A stretch of 8,455 bases of DNA from assembly GCA_030618965.1 (NCBI GenBank), contig JAUXCJ010000028.1, positions 1 to 8,455 on the forward strand. The letters run 5' to 3'. The stretch comes from Thiomargarita sp. (lineage in GTDB: Bacteria; Pseudomonadota; Gammaproteobacteria; Beggiatoales; Beggiatoaceae). The position numbers and the translations under genes were made by a program. Positions 1-6,259 of the stretch are shown in pieces. The notes beneath the pieces were generated by a model. That model did no database searches. It saw only the letters and a list, made by a program, of their open reading frames with translations, and was not told the origin of the DNA. How positions within the stretch are numbered: the first letter of the stretch is position 1; each line of letters starts with the position of its first letter.

Positions 1-398
1 GCGAATACCTAGCCATCCTACTGTTCATACTCAAAGACATTAACCGCAGTTTTAGCCATCTAAAAGTCACCGAAAAAATCGGATTGCCCGATAATCCACA
101 ACTAAGCGTCAATCACGACTACTTGCTAAAACTAGCCGCAAACGGACACAGCGAGTATTTACCCGAAATTTTCGACAAATCTTATAAAATCAGTGAACTA
201 CTTGGTATAGTTGCACCAGCATCTGAAACAGAAGTAATGCAAATGCTGTACAAAATCGTGAGGATTTTAGAAACACAGGGCTTTAAAGAAGAAAAAGATT
301 TATTTGATCATATTGATGAAGTGGTGAAACTAAATCCAGGTTTGTTTGGAGTCTCAGTTGATGTTAATGCGCTGGTTAGGAAAATGTTTAAGAAATAA
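1..398 (+). CDS. 3' end of an unrecognised protein (5' end outside window)
   Basis: The frame is open from base 3 to the TAA at 396-398 and gives at least 131 residues, so the gene begins upstream of the window. An internal TTG at 84 could be called as a start, but nothing supports it and the frame has no stop before it. The visible part is soluble-looking and probably mostly helical. It opens with a short hydrophobic stretch (EYLAILLFILKDI), continues with a polar helix-rich body and ends in a basic tail (VRKMFKK). I see no catalytic motif and do not recognise the family. Leucine codon use differs from the genes downstream: 8 of 19 leucines are CTA, while the housekeeping genes mostly use TTA. 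This hints at a different origin but the sample is small. An intrinsic terminator lies 30 bases after the stop. The coding call is confident; the function is unknown. Confidence 0.7.
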   Translation, partial: EYLAILLFILKDINRSFSHLKVTEKIGLPDNPQLSVNHDYLLKLAANGHSEYLPEIFDKSYKISELLGIVAPASETEVMQMLYKIVRILETQGFKEEKDLFDHIDEVVKLNPGLFGVSVDVNALVRKMFKK

Positions 399-428
399 TG
401 CTTTGAAAAATAAAAAATTACAAATAAC

Positions 429-461
429 AAGGGTAACCCATTGTGGTTGCCCTTTTTTTTT
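429..461 (+). terminator. Rho-independent terminator of the unrecognised upstream gene
   Basis: A 10-bp stem pairs 429-438 (AAGGGTAACC) with 445-454 (GGTTGCCCTT), with one G-U wobble and a 6-base loop. Nine T residues follow directly (453-461). The position, 30 bases after the stop codon of the upstream gene, is right for its terminator. The arms match the outer arms of the longer hairpin at 4253-4319, so the two probably belong to one repeat family. Confidence 0.85.
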
Positions 462-474
462 GCAATGTTATAAT
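447..474 (+). promoter_or_regulatory. sigma-70-type promoter with extended -10
   Basis: TTGCCC at 447-452 (4 of 6 matches to TTGACA) is followed after 16 bases by a perfect TATAAT at 469-474. TG at 466-467 makes a full extended -10 (TGTTATAAT). Transcription would start near 481, about 25 bases before the ATG at 506 of the truncated AAA-ATPase-like gene. The -35 box lies inside the stem and T-run of the preceding terminator, a compact arrangement. This is a motif match only. Confidence 0.55.
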
Positions 475-505
475 AAAAAATCATCTTTTCTAGAAGAACC
501 AAACT

Positions 506-661
506 ATGCTAAAATTCCCTTATGGAATCAGTGATTTCCATATACTGAAAACTCAAAATTATTTTTATGTGGATAGAACTTCCCATATTCGACTAATCGA
601 AGAAGCTGGTTTACAACTTCTTTTTTTACGCCCTCGACGGTATAACGCCGCAAACTTTTGA
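506..661 (+). pseudogene. N-terminal remnant of an AAA-ATPase-like / PD-(D/E)XK nuclease-type protein
   Basis: An ATG at 506 opens a 51-codon frame ending at TGA 659-661. The peptide begins MLKFPYGISDF, continues with NYFYVDRTSHIRLIEE and reaches LQLLFLRPRR. From memory this is the hallmark start of the AAA-ATPase-like family (Pfam AAA-ATPase_like, usually with a C-terminal PD-(D/E)XK nuclease-like domain, about 500 residues). In intact members RPRR is followed directly by FGKS, the Walker A lysine and serine. Here it is followed by YNAANF and a stop, so the ATP-binding loop and everything after it are missing. A convincing promoter sits at 447-474, and a purine-rich AGAAGAA (494-500) precedes the ATG. 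I infer a deletion remnant, not a functional small protein. I cannot identify any later part of the gene in the following bases. The family is often multicopy in sulfur bacteria and of uncertain function. Confidence 0.75.
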
Positions 662-902
662 CTTTGACAATGATACCGATTAAATATGTCAAGTATCCAT
701 TCAAAATCACAGTTCATCCTTTAATCACATAAATCACAGTTCAGACAACCGAATTAAGCCAGTTCATATTAGTGCAAAATCAAGTGCAAGATTTATTTAC
801 GGATTAAAAATGACACGTAAGGGACAAAGGTAGGTGTTGTTTTATGCTTATTCCTAAGTTAAAATTATTTGGAATCCAAAGCTTTAGCTGATTAAAAGTT
901 TT
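662..902. other. Gene-free stretch holding repeat fragments
   Basis: No frame in this stretch looks coding, and short frames on either strand run through the repeats. It contains an inverted pair TTGACA (664-669) and TGTCAA (687-692), the tandem 27-base repeat at 704-748, and a small hairpin TTTGG-AAT-CCAAA at 868-880. The remainder is AT-rich. The gene-poor tract continues through the inverted repeat at 903-1022 to the end of nhaA at 1070. Confidence 0.6.
704..748. repeat. Tandem 27-base repeat with ATCACAGTTCAGACAA core
   Basis: The 13-mer AAATCACAGTTCA occurs at 704-716 and again at 731-743, exactly 27 bases apart. The second copy continues as GACAA (to 748). The segment 724-748 reappears at 4344-4368 with 24 of 25 bases identical. 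This is a dispersed short repeat; I see no protein it could encode. Confidence 0.75.
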
Positions 903-1022
903 GAATCGCGGATTAAACAGATTACGCTGATTACACGGATTTAAAATCAAAACCGAATCGTAGGCGTGCCTTAAAGGTTTTTTAATCCGCGTAATCCGTG
1001 TCATCCGTTTAATCCGCGATTC
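903..1022. repeat. Large imperfect inverted repeat of GGATTA-type units
   Basis: The left arm at 903-946 and the reverse complement of the right arm at 979-1022 agree at 38 of 44 positions. Both arms are built from short units resembling CGGATTA and GATTACR. The 32-base centre holds further pairing: AAAACC (949-954) with GGTTTT (976-981), and AGGC-GT-GCCT (962-971). Outside the arms, TTAAAA (892-897) and TTTTAA (1027-1032) extend the symmetry after a 4-5 base gap. It would form a long cruciform or RNA hairpin. It lies 48 bases beyond the nhaA stop codon, so it may also serve as that gene's 3' structure. I see no transposase; it looks like a non-autonomous palindromic repeat. Confidence 0.8.
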
Positions 1023-1069
1023 AGTGTTTTAAGTACGGTGATTTGATAAACACTAACATTGCTCTTAGT

Positions 1070-2257
1070 TCAGACAATTTCCTCCACTGATTCGGGTTTC
1101 TTCGTAGCCAAAAGTAAAACCAAATAACCCACAACAGCAGCCAAGAATGAGGCGAATAAAACTGCCAAACGTACTTGATTCATATATTCAGGTTCAGTAA
1201 ACGCCAATGAACCGATAAAAAAGCTCATAGTAAAACCAATACCACACAAAATAGACACACCATATATAGTCATCCAAGTGGCTTGTTCTGGTAATTTCGC
1301 AAAGCCTAATTTAATCGCCAGCCAAGTCAAGCCAAATACTCCCAGTTGTTTACCAAAAAATAAGCCCAGCACAATGCCCAACGGTACCGATTCCCAAAGA
1401 ATATCGAAGCCCATTCCCGCAAAAGATACTCCTGAATTCGCAAAGGCAAAAATAGGTAAAATAGCGTAGGCAACCCAAGGATGCAGCCCTTCTTCAAGTC
1501 TATGTAGGGGACTATGTCCGTGACTATCTTTCTCATTTGGGATGAAAAAGGCGAGCGCAACGCCTGCGAGGGTTGCATGAATCCCAGATTTAAGCACGAA
1601 AAACCATAAAAATAGCCCAATAATTAAATAGACTGTCAGGCTGCTTATTTTTTTCCAGTGGAATAATATGCTTGGTAATGCCAGCGTCATTGCTGCAAAG
1701 GCTAGATAAGTAAGTTGCAATTCTCCAGAATAAAATAATGCAATAATAACAATTGCACCTAAATCATCTATGATAGCCAAAGCCATTAAAAACAGTTTTA
1801 AAGATAAAGGCACACGATTGCCCAATAAGGTTGATACGCCCAATGAAAAAGCAATATCAGTCGCCGATGGGATCGCCCAGCCATGCAGTGTTATTGGATC
1901 ATCCCAGTTAAACGCTACATAAACTAGCGCAGGGCCAGCCATACCACCTATTGCCGCAATAGTGGGTAAAATAATTTGAGAAGGTTCCGACAATTGCCCT
2001 TCAAGAATTTCGCGTTTTAACTCTAAACCGACAAGCAGGAAAAATAAAGCCATTAAGCCATCATTAATCCAAAATTCCAGTGGCTTAATTTCAATATTCT
2101 GTATAGTGAATGGATGATGTAATAAATCGGCATATAAATGCTCCCACGCAGTATTGCTCATCAGTAAAGCTAATACAGCCCCAATTAACAATAAAATACT
2201 ACTGAATGATTCCAGTCTAATGAATTTTTTAACAGCTGTCTTAAAAGAAGTTAGCAT
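1070..2257 (-). CDS. nhaA: Na+/H+ antiporter NhaA
   Basis: An inner-membrane electrogenic antiporter that expels Na+ (or Li+) in exchange for protons and serves pH and salt homeostasis. It has 395 residues, normal for the family, with about twelve hydrophobic segments. Diagnostic motifs are GLELKRE (77-83), the TM IV unwound region with ATDIAF (D134, matching D133 of E. coli), AIIDDLGA (D164 and D165, matching the ion-binding D163/D164), SGIHATLAG (224-232), FGKQLG with K303 (matching K300), and CGIGFTMSFFIGSLAF near the end. All key residues are present, so it should be active. The ATG at 2257 is preceded by AGGAGC (2271-2276 on the complement) with 13 bases between, rather long spacing. An in-frame ATT lies one codon upstream and a stop one codon beyond that. 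The gene is single and divergent from the lytic transglycosylase. Its TGA stop falls inside TTGTCTGAACT (1067-1077), matching the edge of a dispersed repeat. Confidence 0.97.
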   Translation of the reverse strand: MLTSFKTAVKKFIRLESFSSILLLIGAVLALLMSNTAWEHLYADLLHHPFTIQNIEIKPLEFWINDGLMALFFLLVGLELKREILEGQLSEPSQIILPTIAAIGGMAGPALVYVAFNWDDPITLHGWAIPSATDIAFSLGVSTLLGNRVPLSLKLFLMALAIIDDLGAIVIIALFYSGELQLTYLAFAAMTLALPSILFHWKKISSLTVYLIIGLFLWFFVLKSGIHATLAGVALAFFIPNEKDSHGHSPLHRLEEGLHPWVAYAILPIFAFANSGVSFAGMGFDILWESVPLGIVLGLFFGKQLGVFGLTWLAIKLGFAKLPEQATWMTIYGVSILCGIGFTMSFFIGSLAFTEPEYMNQVRLAVLFASFLAAVVGYLVLLLATKKPESVEEIV

Positions 2258-2280
2258 AATCTATTTATAAGCTCCTGTGT

Positions 2281-2319
2281 TTAACCATGCTTGCCATAAG
2301 AACTGACAATGGTTAATAT
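2281..2319 (+). promoter_or_regulatory. Promoter for the lytic transglycosylase–pfk pair, with overlapping inverted repeat
   Basis: TTGCCA at 2291-2296 (5 of 6 to consensus) and TAATAT at 2314-2319 (4 of 6) are 17 bases apart. This places a start near 2326, about 40 bases before the ATG at 2366. A perfect inverted repeat TTAACCAT (2281-2288) / ATGGTTAA (2309-2316) brackets the -35 box and overlaps the -10 box, as an operator might. The repeat also lies upstream of divergent nhaA and could affect both genes. Regulator unknown; motif evidence only. Confidence 0.45.
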
Positions 2320-2365
2320 TATCAAGAAAATAATTATTTTGATTTTTTAAACAAGAGGAATTAGG

Positions 2366-3097
2366 ATGAAAAAACATCATCTTATTATTTACCTATTAAG
2401 TTTGATGTGTTTGATAAGCCCAATCACGACGGCTCAGATTTATAGCTATGTTGATAATGGTGTACGCACTTACACTGACAAGCCACCCAATAACAGGGCT
2501 GTTAAAGTGCGAACAATAACACCTGGTGTCAAATTAAGCAGCAGCAGCAGCGTGAGGATTTATAAATTTGTGGATTCAAATGGCATTACCCACCTCACAG
2601 ATAAACCAAAACACTCCGGCTACAAACTTATTCATCAAGGCGGTACTTATCTCCCCTCGTTTTCGAGTCGCGTAGCTGGCTCTCCTATTATACATAAACG
2701 ACGACTACGTTATAAAAGCTTAATACAAAAGGTTGCAAACAACACCGGTTTAGAAGCGGCTTTTTTACATGCCATCATTCAAACCGAATCGGCTTACAAT
2801 CGTAAAGCGATTTCGCCTAAAGGCGCAGTAGGTTTAATGCAATTTATGCCCGCAACAGCCAGACGCTTTGGGGTTAAAAATCGCACCAATGCCAGTTCTA
2901 ATGTCTACGGTGGCGCACGTTATTTGCGGTTTTTATTAAAATTATTTCGTAATAACAGACAGTTAGCTGTAGCGGCCTACAATGCTGGTGAAAACGCAGT
3001 GAAACGCTACGGGAATAAAATTCCACCTTATCGGGAAACGAGAAATTATGTCAAGAAAGTCATGAGACTTTATCGTAGTTTACAGGGGCAAATTTAA
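2366..3097 (+). CDS. Secreted lytic transglycosylase (SLT domain) with two DUF4124 repeats
   Basis: Predicted periplasmic murein lytic transglycosylase, cleaving the MurNAc–GlcNAc glycosidic bond with formation of 1,6-anhydro-MurNAc. Of 243 residues, 1-23 form a signal peptide (MKKHH, hydrophobic core, cleavage likely after TTA before QIY). Two DUF4124-like units follow: QIYSYVDNGVRTYTDKPP (24-41) and RIYKFVDSNGITHLTDKP (64-81). The SLT domain runs from about 115 to 240. It carries the catalytic glutamate E141 in IIQTESAYN, GAVGLMQFMPATA (153-165) and AYNAGENAV (204-212). No lipobox cysteine sits at the cleavage site, so it should be soluble or loosely bound. AGAGGA at 2354-2359 gives a well-spaced ribosome site for the ATG at 2366. 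pfk starts 30 bases after the stop, so the two are probably co-transcribed, though no functional link is evident. Confidence 0.92.
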   Translation: MKKHHLIIYLLSLMCLISPITTAQIYSYVDNGVRTYTDKPPNNRAVKVRTITPGVKLSSSSSVRIYKFVDSNGITHLTDKPKHSGYKLIHQGGTYLPSFSSRVAGSPIIHKRRLRYKSLIQKVANNTGLEAAFLHAIIQTESAYNRKAISPKGAVGLMQFMPATARRFGVKNRTNASSNVYGGARYLRFLLKLFRNNRQLAVAAYNAGENAVKRYGNKIPPYRETRNYVKKVMRLYRSLQGQI

Positions 3098-3127
3098 CTT
3101 ATTAATAACACAGGAGTAGTATTTAAC

Positions 3128-4246
3128 ATGGCAAAATCCATTGGTATTTTAACCGCAGGTGGCGATAGTCCGGGACTCAATGCCGCAATCAGGGCAATTG
3201 GCAGAAATGGACTTAATTATTCTATGCAAGTAATTGGTTTTAAAGATGGATTTCGCGGGTTAATGGAAAACAGAACCATCCGTTTGGATGAAAGTATATT
3301 ATCTGGTATTTTGACGATGGGTGGAACTCTTTTAGGCACTAGTCGTGATAAGCCCCGTCGTATGCCTGTGGCTGATAAAATACTTGATATGACAGACAAG
3401 ATGCTGGATACCTACCAGAAAAACCATTTAGATGTACTGGTTTGTATCGGCGGAGGTGGCACACATAAAAATGCCTATCATTTGGCACAAAGTGGCTTGA
3501 ATGTGATCACACTGCCTAAAACGATTGACAACGATCTTGCAATGACGGATACCAGCATTGGCTTTGACACAGCACTGGGGATAGCGACTGAAGCTATTGA
3601 TCGCTTGCATAGCACAGCCCATAGTCATCATCGCATCATTGTTGTTGAGATTATGGGGCATAATGCTGGCTGGTTAGCTTTAGGTGCCGGTATTGCCGGT
3701 GGTGCCAATGTCATCTTAATTCCAGAAATTCCCTACGATATTGAAGTAGTTGCAAATGCCATTCGTGAGCGCAGCCGTCAAGGAAAAAACTTTAGCATCG
3801 TAGCAGTAGCAGAAGGTGTTTTATCAAAAACACAAGCAGCTATACTACAGGAAGCCGTCGAAAGCAAGGAAAAGGCTGAGACTAAAGAAGAGAAGAAACA
3901 GGCAAAAGCTGAAGTCAAACAATTAAAAACTGAACAAAGCGAGCATTTATTAGCACTCACTAAAGAACTTGAAACATTAACCGGCTTAGAATCACGAGTC
4001 ACGATTTTAGGACACTTACAACGAGGAGGAACACCTTCAGCGATTGATCGTTTACTTGCCACTAGATTAGGAACCGCCTGTGTCTCCATGATTAATGAAG
4101 AACAGTATGGCGTGATGGCGGCTATCAGAGGGGAAAATGTTGTTGCAGTACCCCTAGAAGAAGTGGCGGGAAACCGCAAAACAATTCCTCTTGATCATTC
4201 ATGGCTAGAAACAGCAAAACAGGTTGGGATTAGTTTAGGTTGTTAA
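3128..4246 (+). CDS. pfk: 6-phosphofructokinase, PPi-dependent/mixed-substrate type
   Basis: Phosphorylates fructose 6-phosphate to fructose 1,6-bisphosphate in glycolysis, with ATP or, reversibly, pyrophosphate as donor. It has 372 residues. Family motifs are [17 protein letters not shown] (6-22), PKTIDND (130-136; catalytic D134), EIMGHNAGW (174-182), IPEIPYD (198-204) and [14 protein letters not shown] (295-308). K131 in PKTIDND replaces the glycine of classical ATP enzymes (E. coli G124) and is a known mark of PPi and group III enzymes. The phosphate-donor loop reads IGGGGTHKN (107-115). It therefore has glycine at both E. coli positions 103 (normally D) and 104 (D in PPi enzymes, G in ATP enzymes), and the donor cannot be read off safely. 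Residues about 236-288 form a Glu/Lys-rich, coiled-coil-like insertion roughly 35-40 residues longer than the same region of E. coli PfkA. AGGAG at 3112-3116 lies 11 bases before the ATG. A strong hairpin follows the stop. Confidence 0.93.
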   Translation: MAKSIGILTAGGDSPGLNAAIRAIGRNGLNYSMQVIGFKDGFRGLMENRTIRLDESILSGILTMGGTLLGTSRDKPRRMPVADKILDMTDKMLDTYQKNHLDVLVCIGGGGTHKNAYHLAQSGLNVITLPKTIDNDLAMTDTSIGFDTALGIATEAIDRLHSTAHSHHRIIVVEIMGHNAGWLALGAGIAGGANVILIPEIPYDIEVVANAIRERSRQGKNFSIVAVAEGVLSKTQAAILQEAVESKEKAETKEEKKQAKAEVKQLKTEQSEHLLALTKELETLTGLESRVTILGHLQRGGTPSAIDRLLATRLGTACVSMINEEQYGVMAAIRGENVVAVPLEEVAGNRKTIPLDHSWLETAKQVGISLGC

Positions 4247-4252
4247 AGAAGT

Positions 4253-4319
4253 AAGGGCAACCATAAAGGATTGCCCCTACATAACCTGATGGTAGGGGCA
4301 ATCCTTTATGGTTGCCCTT
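4253..4319. terminator. Perfect 28-bp palindromic repeat, probable terminator after pfk
   Basis: Arms 4253-4280 and 4292-4319 are exact reverse complements over 28 bases, separated by an 11-base loop (4281-4291). TTTT (4318-4321) ends the right arm, a weak U-tract for termination in the pfk direction. It starts 6 bases after the pfk stop. The outermost bases (AAGGGCAACC … GGTTGCCCTTTT) match the terminator at 429-461. A perfect long stem suggests a mobile or dispersed palindrome (REP- or MITE-like) that now sits where a terminator is needed. Confidence 0.8.
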
Positions 4320-4343
4320 TTCTCGTTCCATAGCCTATTACAC

Positions 4344-4368
4344 ATCACACAAATCACAGTTCAGACAA
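4344..4368. repeat. Second copy of the ATCACAGTTCAGACAA repeat
   Basis: This segment matches 724-748 at 24 of 25 bases, in the same orientation. It lies 24 bases beyond the long hairpin and about 85 bases upstream of thrB. A shorter 11-base edge (AGTTCAGACAA) recurs at 1067-1077, spanning the nhaA stop codon. Confidence 0.7.
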
Positions 4369-4452
4369 AATACCCAATCCCTGTAGTTATTATTTTTGTT
4401 ATCAGATAAACTATTTTATTCATTTACATTTATCCAAAGTCAAAAATTTTTT

Positions 4453-5376
4453 ATGTCTGTCTATACTATTGTTGAACAATATCAGCTTGAAGATTTTTTA
4501 TCTAATTATAACTTAGGACATTTGGTAGCATACGAAGGTATTAATGCCGGTATAGAAAATACTAATTACTTTGTTACCACAGAAAAGGGCGAGTTTGTCT
4601 TGACACTGTTTGAACAACACAATTTTGATGAACTGTCTTATTTTCTCGACTTAATGGCTTATCTTGCTGAACATGGCGTTCCCAGCGCTCACCCATTAGC
4701 TGATAACAAAGAGGGGCATTATTTACGCGAACTGAATGGGAAACCTGCCGCTTTAGTGCAACGTTTATCAGGTAAAGATGTTGAACTACCAACATTAGCA
4801 CAATGTCATGCCATAGGACGTGCTTTGGGACATTTTCATGTTATCAGCCCCGATTTTCCAGCTCACCGTCCCAATGGACGTGGCCCGCATTGGTGGAAAA
4901 TCACTGCCGAGCGAATATTGCCAAAAATGAAGCCTGATGAAGCTGCCTTGCTGCGAGCAGAGTTAGATTTTCAGGCTGATTATCAAAATTTGGCACTACC
5001 GCAAGGAGTAATTCATGCCGATTTATTCCGCGATAATGCCCTATTTGATGGCGATAATTTATGTGGCATTATAGATTTTTATTATGCTTGTAATGATGTA
5101 TTGCTTTACGATCTGGCCGTCACAGTTAATGATTGGTGTAGTTTGCCTGATGGCAGTTTAGATCAGAAACGGCTGGATGCTTTATTTCAGGGTTACGCTG
5201 AACAGAGAACATTGAATTCACTTGAAAATGAAGTTTGGCCAGTAATGTTACGGGCAGCCGCGCTGCGATTTTGGTTATCGCGTTTACAAGATTTCCATTT
5301 TCCGCGCCCAGGGGAACTGACGCATATTAAAAATCCTGAGGTTTTTTTGCATATTTTACAGGGGCATATTAAATAA
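4453..5376 (+). CDS. thrB: Homoserine kinase, ThrB type II (APH fold)
   Basis: Cytoplasmic enzyme that converts L-homoserine and ATP to O-phospho-L-homoserine, the step before threonine synthase. It belongs to the aminoglycoside-phosphotransferase-fold homoserine kinases, not the GHMP type of E. coli. The start [16 protein letters not shown] is typical and gives 307 residues. An in-frame TTG 57 bases upstream would add an AT-rich, uncharacteristic leader and is rejected. Motifs are [15 protein letters not shown] (27-41), the catalytic loop [13 protein letters not shown] (186-198; D190, N195), and the metal-binding GIIDFYYAC (205-213; D208), followed by [10 protein letters not shown]. No Shine-Dalgarno sequence is visible before the ATG at 4453; the preceding bases are A/T-rich, suggesting weak or unstructured initiation. 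I found no convincing promoter in 4369-4452. glyQ begins one base after the stop, so the genes should be translationally linked. Confidence 0.95.
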   Translation: MSVYTIVEQYQLEDFLSNYNLGHLVAYEGINAGIENTNYFVTTEKGEFVLTLFEQHNFDELSYFLDLMAYLAEHGVPSAHPLADNKEGHYLRELNGKPAALVQRLSGKDVELPTLAQCHAIGRALGHFHVISPDFPAHRPNGRGPHWWKITAERILPKMKPDEAALLRAELDFQADYQNLALPQGVIHADLFRDNALFDGDNLCGIIDFYYACNDVLLYDLAVTVNDWCSLPDGSLDQKRLDALFQGYAEQRTLNSLENEVWPVMLRAAALRFWLSRLQDFHFPRPGELTHIKNPEVFLHILQGHIK

Positions 5377-5377
5377 T

Positions 5378-6259
5378 ATGACATTTCAAGCATTAATTCT
5401 CGCCCTACAGGAATATTGGGCTAATCAAGGCTGTGTTTTACAACAACCTTATGATATGGAAGTAGGTGCGGGAACTTTTCATCCCGCAACCTTTTTACGC
5501 GCAATCGGCCCTGAGCCGTGGAGTGCAGCTTATGTGCAACCCTCTCGTCGCCCGACTGACGGACGTTATGGGGATAATCCTAATCGCTTACAACATTACT
5601 ATCAATATCAAGTAGTTATCAAGCCATCGCCCTTAAATATTCAAGAATTGTATCTTAACTCCTTAAAAATGCTCGGTATTGATCCATTAGTGCATGATAT
5701 TCGCTTTGTTGAAGATAATTGGGAATCTCCGACACTCGGTGCCTGGGGCTTGGGCTGGGAGGTTTGGCTCAATGGCATGGAAATCACCCAGTTTACTTAT
5801 TTTCAACAAGTTGGCGGTTTAGAATGTAAGCCAGTGACAGGCGAAATTACTTACGGCTTAGAGCGCATTGCCATGTATTTGCAAAACGTCGAAAGTGTCT
5901 ATGATTTAATTTGGACAAAGAATGTTACTTATGGCGATGTTTTCCATCAAAATGAAGTAGAAATGTCAGCATATAATTTTGAACACGCCCCAGTTGACGA
6001 TTTATTTAACTTTTTTGATATTTACGAGCGAGAAAGTCACGCTTTGATTGAAAAAAACTTACCATTACCCGCTTATGAAATGATGCTTAAAACCTCCCAT
6101 ACTTTTAATTTACTTGATGCCCGTCATGCCATTTCTGTCACCGAGCGACAACGTTATCTTTTGCGAGTGAGGACACTAGCGCGTGCAGTGGCACAAGCTT
6201 ATTATGATCGTCGTGAATCTTTAAATTTTCCAATGGTGGTAGGGGGCAAAAATGTCTGA
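5378..6259 (+). CDS. glyQ: Glycyl-tRNA synthetase, alpha subunit
   Basis: Catalytic subunit of the bacterial alpha2beta2 glycyl-tRNA synthetase, which activates glycine with ATP and charges tRNA-Gly. Its 293 residues are close to the 303 of E. coli. It opens [18 protein letters not shown]. It shows the class II motif 2 region [19 protein letters not shown] (54-72), the glycine-site segment [18 protein letters not shown] (124-141), and motif 3 around [14 protein letters not shown] (156-169). All look intact. It starts one base after the thrB stop. Its ribosome site (AGGGG, 5360-5364) lies inside the end of thrB, 13 bases before the ATG. It overlaps glyS by 8 bases, which should keep subunit synthesis coupled. 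Confidence 0.98.
   Translation: MTFQALILALQEYWANQGCVLQQPYDMEVGAGTFHPATFLRAIGPEPWSAAYVQPSRRPTDGRYGDNPNRLQHYYQYQVVIKPSPLNIQELYLNSLKMLGIDPLVHDIRFVEDNWESPTLGAWGLGWEVWLNGMEITQFTYFQQVGGLECKPVTGEITYGLERIAMYLQNVESVYDLIWTKNVTYGDVFHQNEVEMSAYNFEHAPVDDLFNFFDIYERESHALIEKNLPLPAYEMMLKTSHTFNLLDARHAISVTERQRYLLRVRTLARAVAQAYYDRRESLNFPMVVGGKNV

Noticed and set aside
84..398. Complete 104-residue gene starting at TTG 84
   Set aside because: The same frame stays open to the window edge. No ribosome site precedes the TTG, so a gene truncated by the window is simpler.
528..710. 60-codon minus-strand frame opposite the AAA-ATPase-like remnant
   Set aside because: The plus-strand peptide has a clear family match. 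The minus frame has no family resemblance and runs through the repeat.
704..748. Possible CRISPR array
   Set aside because: Only two tandem units with a 13-base shared core and no spacer of normal length. The third copy is 3.6 kb away and no cas genes are visible.
804..1004. 66-codon minus-strand frame across the inverted repeat
   Set aside because: It begins inside the GGATTA inverted repeat and is a by-product of it. There is no ribosome site and no recognisable domain.
903..1022. Insertion sequence ends
   Set aside because: The 32-base centre cannot encode a transposase, and no target-site duplication is evident; at most a non-autonomous element.
3778..4179. 133-codon minus-strand frame within pfk
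   Set aside because: It is antisense to a conserved, fully intact phosphofructokinase and shows no domain or start signals of its own.
4396..4452. Upstream TTG start for thrB
   Set aside because: It would add 19 residues unlike the family N-terminus. The ATG at 4453 begins the typical MSVYTIVEQ sequence.
4369..4452. Threonine attenuator or T-box leader before thrB/glyQ
   Set aside because: No threonine- or glycine-rich leader peptide, no T-box sequence and no terminator/antiterminator pair visible in these bases.
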